Assembly (NCBI GenBank): GCA_025201345.1
Contig: JAIXMG010000022.1
Location: 62,001-126,000, forward strand
Origin: Thamnidium elegans
Lineage: Eukaryota; Mucoromycota; Mucoromycetes; Mucorales; Mucoraceae
Reading direction: 5' to 3'
Length of the DNA stretch: 64,000 nt
Each line of letters starts with the position of its first letter. Position 1 is the first letter of the stretch. A program made the position numbers and the translations under genes. Positions 46,433 through 57,800 of the stretch are shown piece after piece. The notes under the pieces were generated by a model. That model was not told the origin of the DNA. It saw only the letters and a list, made by a program, of their open reading frames with translations, and searched no databases.

Positions 46433-48295
46433 TTAAAACTTGTTATTTCCAATGGTACGTTTACGTGGTCGAAGAACATAATACGATAAGGAAAATAAGA
46501 AGAACGTAATGAATAGAGTGACTTTAATCCAATGCCTAATACAAAAAAAAAAGAGGGGGATTGTAAATATTAAACGCATGATAATTTTAAATATAAAAAA
46601 TTTACCAAGGAATCGAAACATCTGAGAAAACAATATCTCTTGATTTAAGAATAGGATTGGCACGTATATTATGATCAGGAGGATTTTCAAAAGTTAAAGG
46701 GGATATAATAGCAAGACATAAAAACATGACCATAAATGTTTTATTGGTGTGATTTGTTTGAGAAATGGGTGAAAAGGAATCATTTCGAATATCATCCTTT
46801 TGTTGTAATCCTTTATCGTTTGATTTTACAGCTTGCTTCTTTTTAGCTCTACGAGGATACGGTTTACGTTCTGGTTTCGGTATTAATTCAGCTAAAGCCG
46901 CGCGATGAGCAGCTCTTTCACGAAGCATACGTTGATGTTCCACTCGTTCTTGTTCGATGGACTCTTTTCGTTGAGCTATCAAACGTTGCTGTTCAGCTTT
47001 CTCCGCTTCATTTTTCTGCACTTGAAACTGGTCTAATACTTTCAGTCCACCAGGCATTTGACCCAATATATGTAACAAAGCTTGATTTTCATTTTCTGCG
47101 ACTTGATTTGAATGTTTTAAATGATGAATGTATTCAGTTGCTTTATGAAGAATCGTTGCCTTGTTGAGTTTTTTGGCAACAGGGACGCCTTCCACAATTT
47201 CTTCGGCAGTACTACTATTTCTTTTTTCAAGACCATTGTATTCATCTTCGGAAGATTCTTCATTGCCACTGCTTTTATTGTCTCCTACTTTTGCCTTGTA
47301 AAGTGCGGGTACTACATTTTTAAGATCAAGGATACGTTCATTGATGTTTTTACGATATCGACGTTCAATGGCATTATGTGCTACTTTTTTAAATTGTCGA
47401 CCGGCTCCAACAGAAGCAAGAACTGTAGCAGCATCCATAATATTTGAGCTGTCGTCGTAAGTAGGTCTTTCTACATCATCCCACGGATGGATTCCTTTCC
47501 TGTTTGTCGAATTAACCTATAAGAGAAGAAGAGAAAAATTAAATATATATATATATGTTTATTATTATTATTACTTTTTTTTTTTTTTTTTACCTTTGTT
47601 TTCTTTTCAGTATGGTGCAATGTTTCTGAACTAGTGGAAGAAGGTGAATTTGAATTTGAAGGCAGCGCGTGCGGAGATCGAGGTGAGACAGTAGTATCAG
47701 ATTCTGGCGTGATTAGTCCAGTTGTTTTATTCACGGGTTGATTTGGTAATTGATAATCCATACTATGTCGGTATCCATAACGTAACTGATCCTCATTGTT
47801 ATTATTAGCACGGTATTGCAACCGTTGCGGACTTGGTTGAGAAAGTAGTAGCTCGGATGGTGTGGTACTAGCTGAGTTAGCCTGTCCAGTCGAATAAAGG
47901 TAATCTGGCCGAGAAGCTTGAGTATTGGCGAATGAAACATGTGTTGGTACTGTATTATGGTTATTTTGCATATGTAAACTGGTCGTACCTTGTTGGTTAA
48001 ATGACCAATTCATCATTTCGGTTGGAGACTGTTGTTTTGATGATTTAGATAGGTAATAGTGTTGAGGGTTAAACTGAGACATATTTAACTGTTGTGTTGG
48101 ATGAGCTTCTTGTTGCTGTGGAAGAGGGTGTTGATTGTTATTATACATCATTTTCTGTTGTTTTTGACGAGGTTGAGGTTGAGGTTTTTGCTGCTGCTTT
48201 TGTTGCGAGGGCTGCATTGTATTTGATGTAATATTAAAATAGGTGTCAAATTCCATATCTGTCATTTGTTGATTAATCATAATTTGATTAAGCAT
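46433..48295 (-). CDS. SREBP-type bHLH transcription factor with two membrane segments
   Basis: Membrane-bound sterol- or lipid-responsive regulator. Exons (complement) are 48295-47594, 47516-46606 and 46535-46433, giving 571 aa. The N-terminus is Gln/Asn/Ser-rich, as in activation domains. The basic region AHNAIERRYRKNINERI (about 280-296) carries the tyrosine that marks SREBPs. It is followed by an acidic loop and helix 2 (KKLNKATILHKATEYIHHL). A hydrophobic segment TFMVMFLCLAIISPLTF (about 495-511), a short loop of about 30 residues and a second segment KVTLFITFFLFSLSYYVL (about 541-558) follow. Only about 13 residues remain (RPRKRTIGNNKF). The large C-terminal SCAP-binding domain of SREBP/Sre1 is absent, as in fission yeast Sre2. 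It should be released by proteolysis, but probably not through SCAP. Confidence 0.9.
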
Positions 48296-50072
48296 CTACA
48301 AAAAATAGAATAAAAGAAGGGAGAGATGAAAAGGAAAATGATAAACAAAAGGGAAATTGAATCTCTTTAACCCAAAGTCTTGAAAAAGTAACATGCCACT
48401 TTTTTCTGAAACAAAAAATATATAAAAATTATGTTTCCGTAATTAAAATATAATATATATAGTGTCGATCGCTCACAGTTTCTTTTTTTAAAAAAAAAAT
48501 GGTGGGGTGACATAACTGATAAAATATCTTACATTTAAGCTTTTCTTTGTGCTATGAGTAAGTACACAAAAATGGAAAATAAGATGACACTCTAGTATAG
48601 TTAAATTCACACCTTATAATACTCTGGCTCTTCTAAATGTGCAGAATGTTATTTTATAATTATTTTCTGTATTTAACATTCGTTTTTTTCGCTTCTCTCT
48701 ATTTTTACTTCTTATACAAGGCCAATGGTGATCAAGTCATAAGAGCCGATTAAAAAGACATTTTTTATTTAATTTATCTCAGCAGTTTTTTAATAAAAAG
48801 CACACTCTTGTATACGTATCATTTTTTCAAGAAAAATAAATAGTATGAAAACTTTACCACGAATTTTACTAGGTTTTCAGACCTTTCGGGAACGTCTCTT
48901 TTGTAGAGATAACTTTTCCGACATCAGCATAATATTGTTTTCGTAGCATAAAATGTCCAACTCAAATATATGATTTTTGAGTTGGGGTTTTAAGATTTCG
49001 GTTTTGTATGTGGGATTCGTCTATTTAAACAGCCTTCTTTTTAAGGAAAACGCTTCCAAAGGAATAAAGACACTAAGTGTCTCTCAAAACCAAAGCATTA
49101 AAACGAAAGGAACAGGAACGTTATTTTAATTCTTTAATATATGGAGAACATATATATAAACAAATGTTAATAAAATAGCTCATATGATCTATTTAATCAT
49201 TTTTATATAAGAATACGTTACACCTTTTTTTTTTTTTTTTTTTTTTGCCTGAGCGTGTAAATAAAACGCGTACCAAGGAATTCCCCAAGGCTTTAGATAA
49301 AAGTTTTAAAATAAGACCCGTCTATGTACATACGTCCAAAACCCTGTCCGCCTGTTCTACTGATCTGTATGCTCAGCAAAAAAAAAAGTGTGACGTTTTA
49401 TCTGCATGAATCAAGTTGGAAGTAAAAAGATTTATAATATGTATCACCCTTTTTATTATTAAAGTTACTGGAAGACAAGAACGATTAATAGTAAAAAATT
49501 GGGGGGAATCGAATACCCCAACTTTACAAATCTTCAATGGTTCATGAGTTTCCAAATCTATTCATGCCTCTCGGTCCGTATACATTAACAGACCTTCTAT
49601 CCGTTATATTAGTCATTGAAATTTAAGCCATTTTTTTGACAAGGTCTTCTTTAATAACTGCAGATAGATACTTAAAAAAGACAAGTGAGTTATAGCTATG
49701 TATGATCTAGATCAATTATATTATTGAAAGCTTAACAAAAATTACATGATCCAACTTGAAAAAAGAAAGGACTTTCAAGGCACAGCTTGGACATCATCTT
49801 TGCCCAAGAATCAATCAGATGTAATTACAAGTTTATACACCCAAATCTGTCACAAGTTTTTGGTCAATTTAAAAAACTTGATTATTATATATAAATCTGA
49901 ATAATAACCAGGTTGAAATTGACATTTTATGTTAAAGCCGATTTCAGCACCAGGCCGGTAAGCGGTCTTTCAAGTTTTTTTCAATTAGGGAGGGGGGTGT
50001 ATTTAAATAAAAAAAAAACAGGTTCCCCTTTCTTTTTTTTTTCTTTTTCATAACTTTTTTTAAAAGATAACA
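48296..50072. other. divergent intergenic region of SREBP-like and MBOAT genes
   Basis: 1.8 kb without a supported gene. An SRE-like site (48502-48511) lies 207 bp before the SREBP-like start. A G/C-rich hairpin-like stretch around 49495-49520 is discussed under rejected items. T-runs lie at 49225-49246. Confidence 0.4.
48502..48511 (-). promoter_or_regulatory. SRE-like element upstream of the SREBP-type gene
   Basis: On the minus strand the sequence reads GTCACCCCAC, which differs from the classical sterol regulatory element ATCACCCCAC only in the first base. It sits 207 bp upstream of the start codon of the SREBP-type gene, which suggests autoregulation. Confidence 0.4.
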
Positions 50073-51598
50073 ATGAATCCTATTACAGGGTTACTGAGTA
50101 GTTTAACTGGCGTACCAGAATCTACACTTCGTCTTGTATTGACAGTTATTTTGGGTTACCCAGTTTCGACTTACTACAAGAAGAGATTTTTAAGTCAAGC
50201 TTCTTCCTCTTCAACAGTTGAACAACGTAACCAATATATCCTTCTCAGCGGCCTTGTACTCAACTTTTTCTTTAATGGACTCAGTATCTATCACTCACTT
50301 TTAACTGTTGGACTCAGTTGGATTATTTGTTTCGTAGTTGGTGAGAATATGGGCGATCGTAAATTAGCCGCCGCAGGTGTTTGGATCTTCAATGCTCTAT
50401 ACTTGTTATTAGGTTATTACTTTATGCAAACTGATGATTACGATATTACATGGACCATGACCCAATGTATCTTGTGTCTTCGTATGATGGGATTTGCATT
50501 TGACTATTATGATGGATCTCAGCCTCAACAAACCGAACAAAAGAAATCTGCTGTTGCTTTACCATTATCCTTCCAAAGTGATACTCCTTTGGCTACTTTA
50601 CCTGATATTCAACAATTTGTTGCTTATTCTGTATTCCCTACTGCCTTTTTAGTTGGTCCTCAATTTTCTTTCTCACTTTACAGTAAATGGATCCAAGATG
50701 ATAATTCGGGTTTGACAATTGAACAAAAGGAAGAACGTGATCGTGCTCAAACTTTGTATATTTGGCGCTGTGCTATTTTAGCCGTTATTTATTTGGGCTT
50801 GCAACAAACTGTTGGTGCTTCTTATTCAACTGCTTACTTGTTAACAAAAGAATATCAATCCTTATGTTTTATTAAACGTGTATTGATCTTTTTGGTTGCT
50901 GGTAAATTTGCTTTCAACAAGTATATTGGTATTTGGTTGTTAACTGAAGGTAACACGGGTTTTTATTTTTTAAAAGTTTTTTTTGGGGATTTGGGTGATT
51001 TTTAATCGCAGTACTTTAATTTTCAGGTGCAACTACTGGTTTCGGTATTTCTTTTGAAGGTAACAATGAAGAAGGTCACGCATCCTATGGTGGATTAGCA
51101 AACGCGTTACCATCACAATACGAAACTGCTACTTCCATCGATCACATTATCGGCTCATTCAACATCAACACCAACTTGTGGTCCAAATACTACGTCTTTA
51201 AGAGACTCAAGTTTCTCGGTAACAAAAACGCTTCTCAATTTGGTACTTTAGCGTTTTTAGCTATTTGGCATGGATTCCATCCAATCTATTTTATCACCTT
51301 TTTATTGGAATTCCTTTGTGTCCAATGTGAATTGATATTACGTAAACGTCTTTTACCTCTAGTTCAAACTTATACCAAGAAGAACGATCTTTTGGCTCAC
51401 GTCTGGAAAGTTGTTGCTTGGTTTACTTGTCAAGCTACAATTACTTATTGTGTAGTTGGATTTGAGTTGTTAAATTTAGGCAAAGCTTGGTCTGCTTATA
51501 AGAGCGTTTACTTTTTTGGACATATATTGCTTATTATTATTTTGGCTGCCAATCAATACTTACCTAAACCAAGAAGTGCTATTAAAAAAGCACAATAG
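50073..51598 (+). CDS. ALE1: MBOAT lysophospholipid acyltransferase (ALE1/LPCAT3-like)
   Basis: Integral ER enzyme that re-acylates lysophospholipids in the Lands cycle, using acyl-CoA. Exons are 50073-50949 and 51027-51598, giving 482 aa. About ten hydrophobic segments. Catalytic MBOAT residues are visible: the Asn in SFNINTNLWSKYYVFKRL and the His in FLAIWHGFHPIYF. GPQFSFSLYSKW corresponds to the conserved GPxFxY block. It is closer to LPCAT3/ALE1 than to diacylglycerol or sterol acyltransferases. It is divergent from the SREBP-type gene across 1.8 kb, a suggestive pairing because acyl remodelling is a known SREBP/LXR-linked function in animals; a link here is only inference. Confidence 0.92.
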
Positions 51599-51688
51599 AA
51601 ATATATTTTAGAGAAAAGAGATTTTTTTTTAATAATAAAAAAAAATGTACATATTAAATTAAAGAGGAGGGGGGGGGGGATATTTTTT

Positions 51689-52812
51689 TTAGCTGAATAA
51701 TCTAGCTAAACCTTTTTTCTTCTTCTTCTTTTCACCAGTTTCTTCAGAAAAAGGAGAAGAAGTAGCGCTCATTTTATCTAATGAGAGGTTAGAGGTTTTA
51801 CTTTGAAGTGATCCAGGAGAAGAGATATGCATATGTGACATGAGAGAAGCAGTCTTGCTAGTAGAAGAATCGTTTCTTTGAATTTGAGGTGGTGCAGGTG
51901 CCACATAAGGTGCAATGACAGAAGCTGGTGAAGTTACGGGTAATCGAAGGTGACCCAAGTGATCAATAAATGAATTAGGTCGCAAAATTTCCGTAGAACC
52001 TAAAAACACATCACGATTATAAGTGTCTCCAATCTCATACGCTGATCTAATTTCAGAATAAGATGTTCCTCCAATAACAAACACGATCAATTTGGCACCA
52101 TGAGTAGGTGTACGAACGCCGCCCTACAAATCATTTAATTACATTTCTTATATCCCCAAACAAAAACAAAAAACTTACCGTAATACTGTTAGCACGTTTA
52201 GACCACGTAGGCTTTGTAGTACGAAGTGAAACACCACTTGCAGGAATCCCACCTTGTCCAGGCACATTCCCATGATCCTCACCTGGTTCCATATCTGACT
52301 GTCTAGTGAACGCAAACTGATTTGGATCTAACGTATTTGATAAATGAGCATCCATGACTTTTTTCAACGTAGGAACGTAACGAGATAACTCATAGGGTGT
52401 TTCTTCATCCTTGTTCTTTTTCTGTCTTCTCTTTTTTAAAAAGTTTGTTTTCTCAGGTTGACGAATACGTGTCAGTTTGACGCCGATTAAAGGTAAATTG
52501 TTGACCGCATCGCGGTATTCTCCTTTTAGTCTGGCGTGCTCTATTAATTTTCGCTTGTCGTCTTCGAAAATACCTCCTTCTTTCCAAATAATGTACAGCA
52601 TGAGTAAACGTGTTTTATCAGCTTGGCTATATTTTTTTTTGGGGGGTGAGTAATACTTTTTTTTTAAAAAAAAAAAGATGTGCTTCTATAGTTACCTCAC
52701 GTTAGGATCGTCTAATAAAGGTACCATATCTAATACAATGGTTTTAGGTGTTTCACCATCTGCTGTTTCTCCAGTAACCATATTCTATTTTTTTTTTTTA
52801 ATTAGTGTCATC

Positions 52813-52856
<44 letters not shown>

Positions 52857-54485
52857 TGCTCTAAATTTCCAACAGAATTCAACTTGTGTCTTTCAAAAAA
52901 CGACATACATTCTTGCGCAATACTCAAATGAGCGGAATACTTTGCTTTTAAATCTTGAAACTGAGGTAAATTGGTCAACATTTCCTTCATATCCTTTAAA
53001 CTTTTTGCCGAATTTTTTGGTTCGCTTGTCGATGAATTATTTCCCACTTTATTCTCGCTTAAAAACTCGTTAAACTTTTCAATTAATCTATCTGTACATT
53101 CTGCAATATGCATATGTCGAATCGATTTATAAATATTGTCTTGCTCGTCCAGTACAACGTCCTTGGATCCAATTGATCCATCCGCTTGCGTATATTCGTA
53201 TCCGTACTTGACCCCGTTTTCACTTTCCTCCACCGGGAGCAAATCATTGATCATCGCTTGGTATGTGAATTCGTGTAGTAATGGTGCGGCTGGGTCAATA
53301 GAACGGTCGACGATAATTAATGTTGCCCTTGGTTGAGGGGGTTGACGTGGAGGCTTTTTTACAAACGAAAAAAATGTCAGTTTTTTTTTTTTTTTTCCGT
53401 GGGGCAAATGATAAACTTACAGGGAAATTAGGATTTAATCTGCAAAATCCATCCACTTCTTTTTGAACAATATGAGCTAATTTACCAGCAGGAGAACCTT
53501 GTGGATGAATATCGCCTTCAGATCGTGTCTGATATCTAATAATTGGATCTTCGCCTAATGTGGCACATACAGAAAGTAGCTTTTAAAGAAATTAAACACA
53601 TGTTTTTTTTAAAACAGTTAACTACTTTACTTGTTTTGCTGTTGTTCGTAACGATTCATCTGCATCTGACCGAGGATCTTGTCCAAAAACTGATAAAAAG
53701 CTTGTTGTTGGGTCGACTGTAAATACCGCAGATTCTTTAACTACAAAAATGAGGGATTTTTTTTTTCTTTAGTATTTTCAAAAACTTGATTTAAAGAAAA
53801 GAAAAACTTACCCATAAAATCAACATAGAGTTCTTTTAAACTTTGGATATAATCTGAAGCGCCAGTTGATTTCAACCTCTTGTTTAAATCATCAAACAAT
53901 TGATCGCTTAGCCCTACAGAATAATCAATAAAAAGAAGAAATAAAAACGAGTCAATATATATTTACCGCTTGTAAAATGAACGTGTGCTGCTTTATAAGT
54001 AGGTGTTCTAGAAAAATCATCTACGAGTCGTAAAATAGATTCACGACAAGGTGTCAAAAAATAAATGGCTTCTAACGTTGGATAAGCTTGACGTTTCCTT
54101 TCGATGTTTTCCACCACTTTTAAAATATTAGTTTATTTGTATTAAGTTGTCAATTTAACTTACAAGTAACCTTTTTTTTTTAAGAAAAAAAAAGAATTAA
54201 TTATAAAATACAAAAAGATACAGTTTAAAGAAACTTACGTTTTCTTCAAGGATATCGTACATCTTACAAGCTGCGTTAAGAATCAAACTACTCTTTGAAT
54301 CAACTACAATAATCTTCCATTTTCCTGGTGGTTGAACCGATCTGATGGACTCCATCAACCCTTTTTGAAGAAAAAAGAAAAGTTTATTCTATTAGTACAC
54401 TACTTTTTAAAACACGCACGTTACAGCAACAACAACAACAAAAAAACTTACGTTTCTGCATGATTGCAGCAATTCCAGAAGTCAT
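51689..54485 (-). CDS. SEC1: Sec1/Munc18 family protein, SEC1-type
   Basis: SM protein that binds syntaxin and SNARE complexes and promotes vesicle fusion at the plasma membrane. Eleven exons (complement): 54485-54452, 54360-54239, 54170-54164, 54116-53967, 53913-53812, 53740-53631, 53579-53421, 53353-52856, 52784-52696, 52626-52179 and 52123-51689, giving 717 aa. The third exon is only 7 nt (GTTACTT) and completes EENVTLVENIERKRQ, matching the family. Hallmarks are QPPGKWKIIVVDSKS, LEAIYFLTPCRESI, ATLIIVDRSIDPAAPLLHEFTYQAM, KTRLLMLYIIWKEGG, and near the end KLIVFVIGGTSYSEIRSAYE. A C-terminal extension rich in Ser, ending EKKKKKKGLARLFS, is like fungal Sec1. It ends 90 bp from the MBOAT stop. 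Confidence 0.94.
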
Positions 54486-54760
54486 GATGAAAATAAAGAA
54501 TAAAGAAAAAGAAAGAGAGAGAGAGAGAGAAAATATGCAAATTAAAACAAAGTTGTTAATTTTTGTGTTTAAAAGTCAGTTTGTGGGCGCGCGCGCGCGC
54601 GGGATGTGCGTGAGTTTGGGGTGGGTAAAAGCACATGAAATTTTCGAGATGAGGCTCTTGTTATCGCGTTTCATCTCTGGATATAAAACCTTTGTTGCTT
54701 ACACAGACTTTTTCTTTTTCTTTTTCTTTACTTTTTACTTTATATATATATATCAGTGCA
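54486..54760. promoter_or_regulatory. short bidirectional promoter with (GA)n and (GC)n runs
   Basis: Between the divergent SEC1 and coiled-coil gene starts. Contains a GA run (about 54513-54530) and an alternating (GC)n run of about 15 nt (54587-54601), the only such GC alternation in this AT-rich window. TATA-like tatatatata lies at about 54742-54752. Confidence 0.5.
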
Positions 54761-55579
54761 ATGTCTAAACTAGATTATCAGTATGAACAAGTAGTAGACT
54801 ACCTGCATACGCCCAGTGTTCACTACATCCATACCAACACAAACAGTGTGATTGATGAAGAAGAGCAAGAAAAAAAGAGCCAGTTAATACAACAAGCAAC
54901 AAATAGATTACGTCAAAAGTTACTGGAAACCAAATACGAAACACTCTTGTCTCAAATCGTTGAAATACAAAGCAAACTCGATATTATCAAGCTAGAGGCC
55001 ACCATTTCTTTACAATCTATTGATGCCAACCATTTAAATCATTTTGAAAAAAGACTTGAAAACCATAAATTTGATTTAGAAAATATTCAGGGAACAACAA
55101 AACCAAACACTCCCTCACTAAGTCTTTCTTCTATTTTGTCTTTAAATGAAGAGGATTACTTTGTTAGTATAGGTCAAAAGAAGAAAAGAAGAAGGTCAAC
55201 AAGAATAATAAAACAAGATGAACAATCTTCTTCTTCCTCAACATCATCGGATATCGGAAGAAATGAACTGATTGTGTTACATTCTATTCAAGACAGTAAC
55301 AATAATGGTCCGATAAATTCTAGTTGTTCTTTACTAGACAAAAGAAACGCACTTGATGATACTTTAAGCTTTTTAAATGATTTAGGTTCGGATGATGGTG
55401 GATTTCGTCAAGACATTATAAACTTGCTAGATCATCCTACTGTACATAACAATAAGCCTTACTTTAAAAAAAATCCTTTTTCGAGCCTACTTTTAATCAG
55501 TTGGAAGTGGATACGTTTTGCTCTTATCATGACTTTAGCTATACTAATTAATATAAAACAAGGTCCATCCATACTCTAA
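54761..55579 (+). CDS. coiled-coil protein with C-terminal membrane segment, unknown
   Basis: Single-exon gene, 272 aa. I chose the ATG at 54761 (MSKLDYQYEQVVDYLH) rather than the in-frame one at 54692 because the upstream part is a hydrophobic read-through of the promoter T-runs and a TATA-like stretch. The first half is Gln/Leu/Lys-rich and predicted helical (RLRQKLLETKYETLLSQIVE). A basic patch (KKKRRRSTR) and Ser-rich stretch follow. The end has a hydrophobic segment (about 246-263, FALIMTLAILINI) followed by only a few residues, as in a tail-anchored protein. No family recognised; an adaptor or tether on ER, nuclear envelope or mitochondria is possible. Convergent with NUP54, 78 bp apart. 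Confidence 0.75.
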   Translation: MSKLDYQYEQVVDYLHTPSVHYIHTNTNSVIDEEEQEKKSQLIQQATNRLRQKLLETKYETLLSQIVEIQSKLDIIKLEATISLQSIDANHLNHFEKRLENHKFDLENIQGTTKPNTPSLSLSSILSLNEEDYFVSIGQKKKRRRSTRIIKQDEQSSSSSTSSDIGRNELIVLHSIQDSNNNGPINSSCSLLDKRNALDDTLSFLNDLGSDDGGFRQDIINLLDHPTVHNNKPYFKKNPFSSLLLISWKWIRFALIMTLAILINIKQGPSIL

Positions 55580-55657
55580 ATAATAATAAAGAAAAAAAAG
55601 GGAATTTTTTATTTTTTGTATAAGTATATATGTATGTTGTATGTGTATTTTTTTTTT

Positions 55658-56676
55658 TTAGTGTAAGTCGCCTCTCCATCCTTTACGAAGCATGTCAATA
55701 TCTGTTGTATCCTTCTTGATGACTTCAATAATATGTTGTACACCATTATCTTGTTCCTCCAAGATCTATATAAAAAAAAATAGTGTGTGCTTAATATAAA
55801 AAAAATTGTTGTATTGTATTCCTTACCTTTGTAATACAGCGCATATCATTTTCACTAACGGCATCCCACTCATCAACTCCGTCAATCTTACCATACTTTC
55901 TCCCTGATTCCTTTATAAGTTGTAACTGAGCCCACAATTGGCTCAATTTACCATGAAACTGTTCTGATCTTTGTAATTGATCTTGGATATTCTCAAATCT
56001 TGTACGCATCTCTTCTTCTTCAGGTGTAATAGATAATCCTTTATTACGCAATACTTGTGTATATTTTAAAAACTACCAAAAAAAAAAAATTTAAAAACAT
56101 AGCAAAAGAAAAAAAAAACATGTACAAGTATTTACCTTGATAACTCGTTGCGCTGCTTCCATATGTCTACGCTTATACTCTGCCAACTTTGTTGCTGTCT
56201 CCAACATGTCTTTTAACTGAACTTTCTTCAATATATCTTGCATTAATACCAATTTAGCATTATGTGCTTCACATAATAATCTTTGCTGTTCCATTCTTTT
56301 CTCTACATCTTCAAATCCAACAGCTAAAGCAGGTACCATTCTAACAAAAAAAAAACATTTAAATACAATACACTCCAACAACAACAAAAAAAACTTACGT
56401 TGTTTTATCTGGATTAACTTTTTGTGCTTCATCCCACTGAGCTTGATCTTGATCAGCAGGTTTCTGGTACAACTGTACCTCATTAGCCGCAACAACATTA
56501 TAAAAGTAATGTTTAAATCGGCAATTAGGTGATTTAGGATCCCACCAAGACTTTAATACCGCTAAAGCATGCCAAACATTTTCTGGCTCATATTGATCGC
56601 TTGTAATAGAAGGTGCTGAAGCTTTCCTTGATTCTTCATCTACTTGTGCTAATAATTGGTAGATTTGTTGATCTCT

Positions 56677-56707
<31 letters not shown>

Positions 56708-57228
56708 AAATTAGCAGTTGTGCCAAACCCTCCTCCAATTGGCTTGTTTGCTCCGAATAAACTACTCGTATTAGTACCGAATGTCGTCGTGGGTTTAGGT
56801 GCAAACGTAGAGTTGAATGAAAATCCTGTGGAAGGTGCTGCAGAGGTACTAGCTTGGCCGAAAGGAGAAGGTGTAGCCTGACCAAAGCCTGTAGTAGCCG
56901 GTTGACCAAAAGGTGTCGAGGTTGCAGGTTGGCCAAAGCCTGTAGCTGATTGTCCAAAGGGTGCTGATGTTACTGTTTGACCAAAAGGTGTCGACGTAGC
57001 TGCAGGTTGTCCAAAACCTGCAGTTGCTTGTTGTCCAAAAGGAGTTGCTTGTTGTTGTTGTTGTCCAAAGGGTGTTGAGGTAGCAGGTTGTCCAAAGGGT
57101 GTTGAGGTAGCAGGTTGTCCAAAGGGTGTGGAAGTTGCAGGTTGTCCGAAGGGTGTTGAAGTAGCAGGTTGTCCAAACCCACCTCCAAATCCTGTACTTG
57201 CAGGTTGTGCTCCAAATGAAAAGGACAT
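55658..57228 (-). CDS. NUP54: FG nucleoporin NUP54/NUP57
   Basis: Central-channel nucleoporin that forms the Nup62-Nup58-Nup54 (yeast Nsp1-Nup49-Nup57) complex. Exons (complement) are 57228-56399, 56340-56136, 56072-55827 and 55765-55658, giving 462 aa. The N-terminal ~190 residues are FG repeats, mostly the nonapeptide FGQPATSTP and variants. A poly-Gln run of ten follows. The structured part has the Nup54 signature (ENVWHALAVLKSWWDPKSPNCRF split here as VLKSWWDPKSPNC and RFKHYFYN), then coiled coils (RMEQQRLLCEAHNAKL, LSQLWAQLQLIKESG). It ends MLRKGWRGDLH. Divergent from COA3 with 177 bp between starts. Confidence 0.95.
57060..57180 (-). repeat. 27-bp tandem repeats encoding FG nonapeptides
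   Basis: About four near-identical 27-bp units (ccaaagggtgttgaggtagcaggttgt-like on the + strand, given here in part) encode consecutive FGQPATSTP units of NUP54. The high DNA identity suggests recent expansion. Confidence 0.85.
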
Positions 57229-57405
57229 TTTTCTTCTTCTCTTTAGGTAAACAAAAAAACAAAAAAAAGAACGCGTATAAAAAAATGCCCTTTTGAAAAA
57301 GAAAAAAAATAATAATAAAAAAATAAAAAAAGTCACAGACAAAAAAGAGAGGTTGCATTTTTTAAGAAAAAATGTTGCAAGGGCTCTCTCTTTCTTTACA
57401 TAAAA

Positions 57406-57698
57406 ATGGAACATCAACCTACTCGTGAAAAGCTTTATTCTACTTCAAAGGGTTATGGTTTCAGTCCTGCCTTACAAAGAACCCGTAAACCTTTTGTTGT
57501 TCGTAACTTGATCACTTTAGTTGGTCTTTTAACATTTACCGGAAGTGTTTGTAAGTTTCAAATGAGCTTATGACAGGATGTATAAATTAAATATTACTTT
57601 TATTAGATGGATACTCTCTCTATGCTGTTCAACAAGATGATTTCAGTGATGTTCCTTTACCCCCAGCTGTTCAAGATATCACTACTGAAGAAAAATAA
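57406..57698 (+). CDS. COA3: cytochrome c oxidase assembly factor COA3
   Basis: Small inner-mitochondrial-membrane protein that helps translation and early assembly of Cox1. Exons are 57406-57550 and 57607-57698, giving 78 aa, too short to be picked up as one open frame. The motif YGFSPALQRTRKPFVVRNLI is followed by a single membrane span (TLVGLLTFTGSVYGYSLYAV) and QQDDFSDVPLPP, matching the COA3/CCDC56 pattern SPALxRxRKPFxxxNxITG...YxYSIxAVxQDDFxD. It shares a 177-bp divergent promoter with NUP54. Confidence 0.88.
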
Positions 57699-57800
57699 AA
57701 TATGTTTTTTTTTTGTGTGTAAATAATAAAAAAGGACAGCCCTTTTTTTTGAAGTGTGGATATATATTTATTATTACAAAAAGGGGGAGGGGGATATAAT

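Noticed and set aside
49495..49525. T-arm-like sequence (gggaatcgaatacccc) suggesting a tRNA gene
   Set aside because: No acceptor or anticodon arm can be placed on either strand at the required spacing, and the T-stem pairing is poor. No tRNA was recognised anywhere in the window.
54692..54760. Upstream in-frame ATG of the coiled-coil gene giving a signal-like N-terminus
   Set aside because: The extra residues translate T-runs and a TATA-like stretch of the promoter; the ATG at 54761 has a better context and starts the polar protein.
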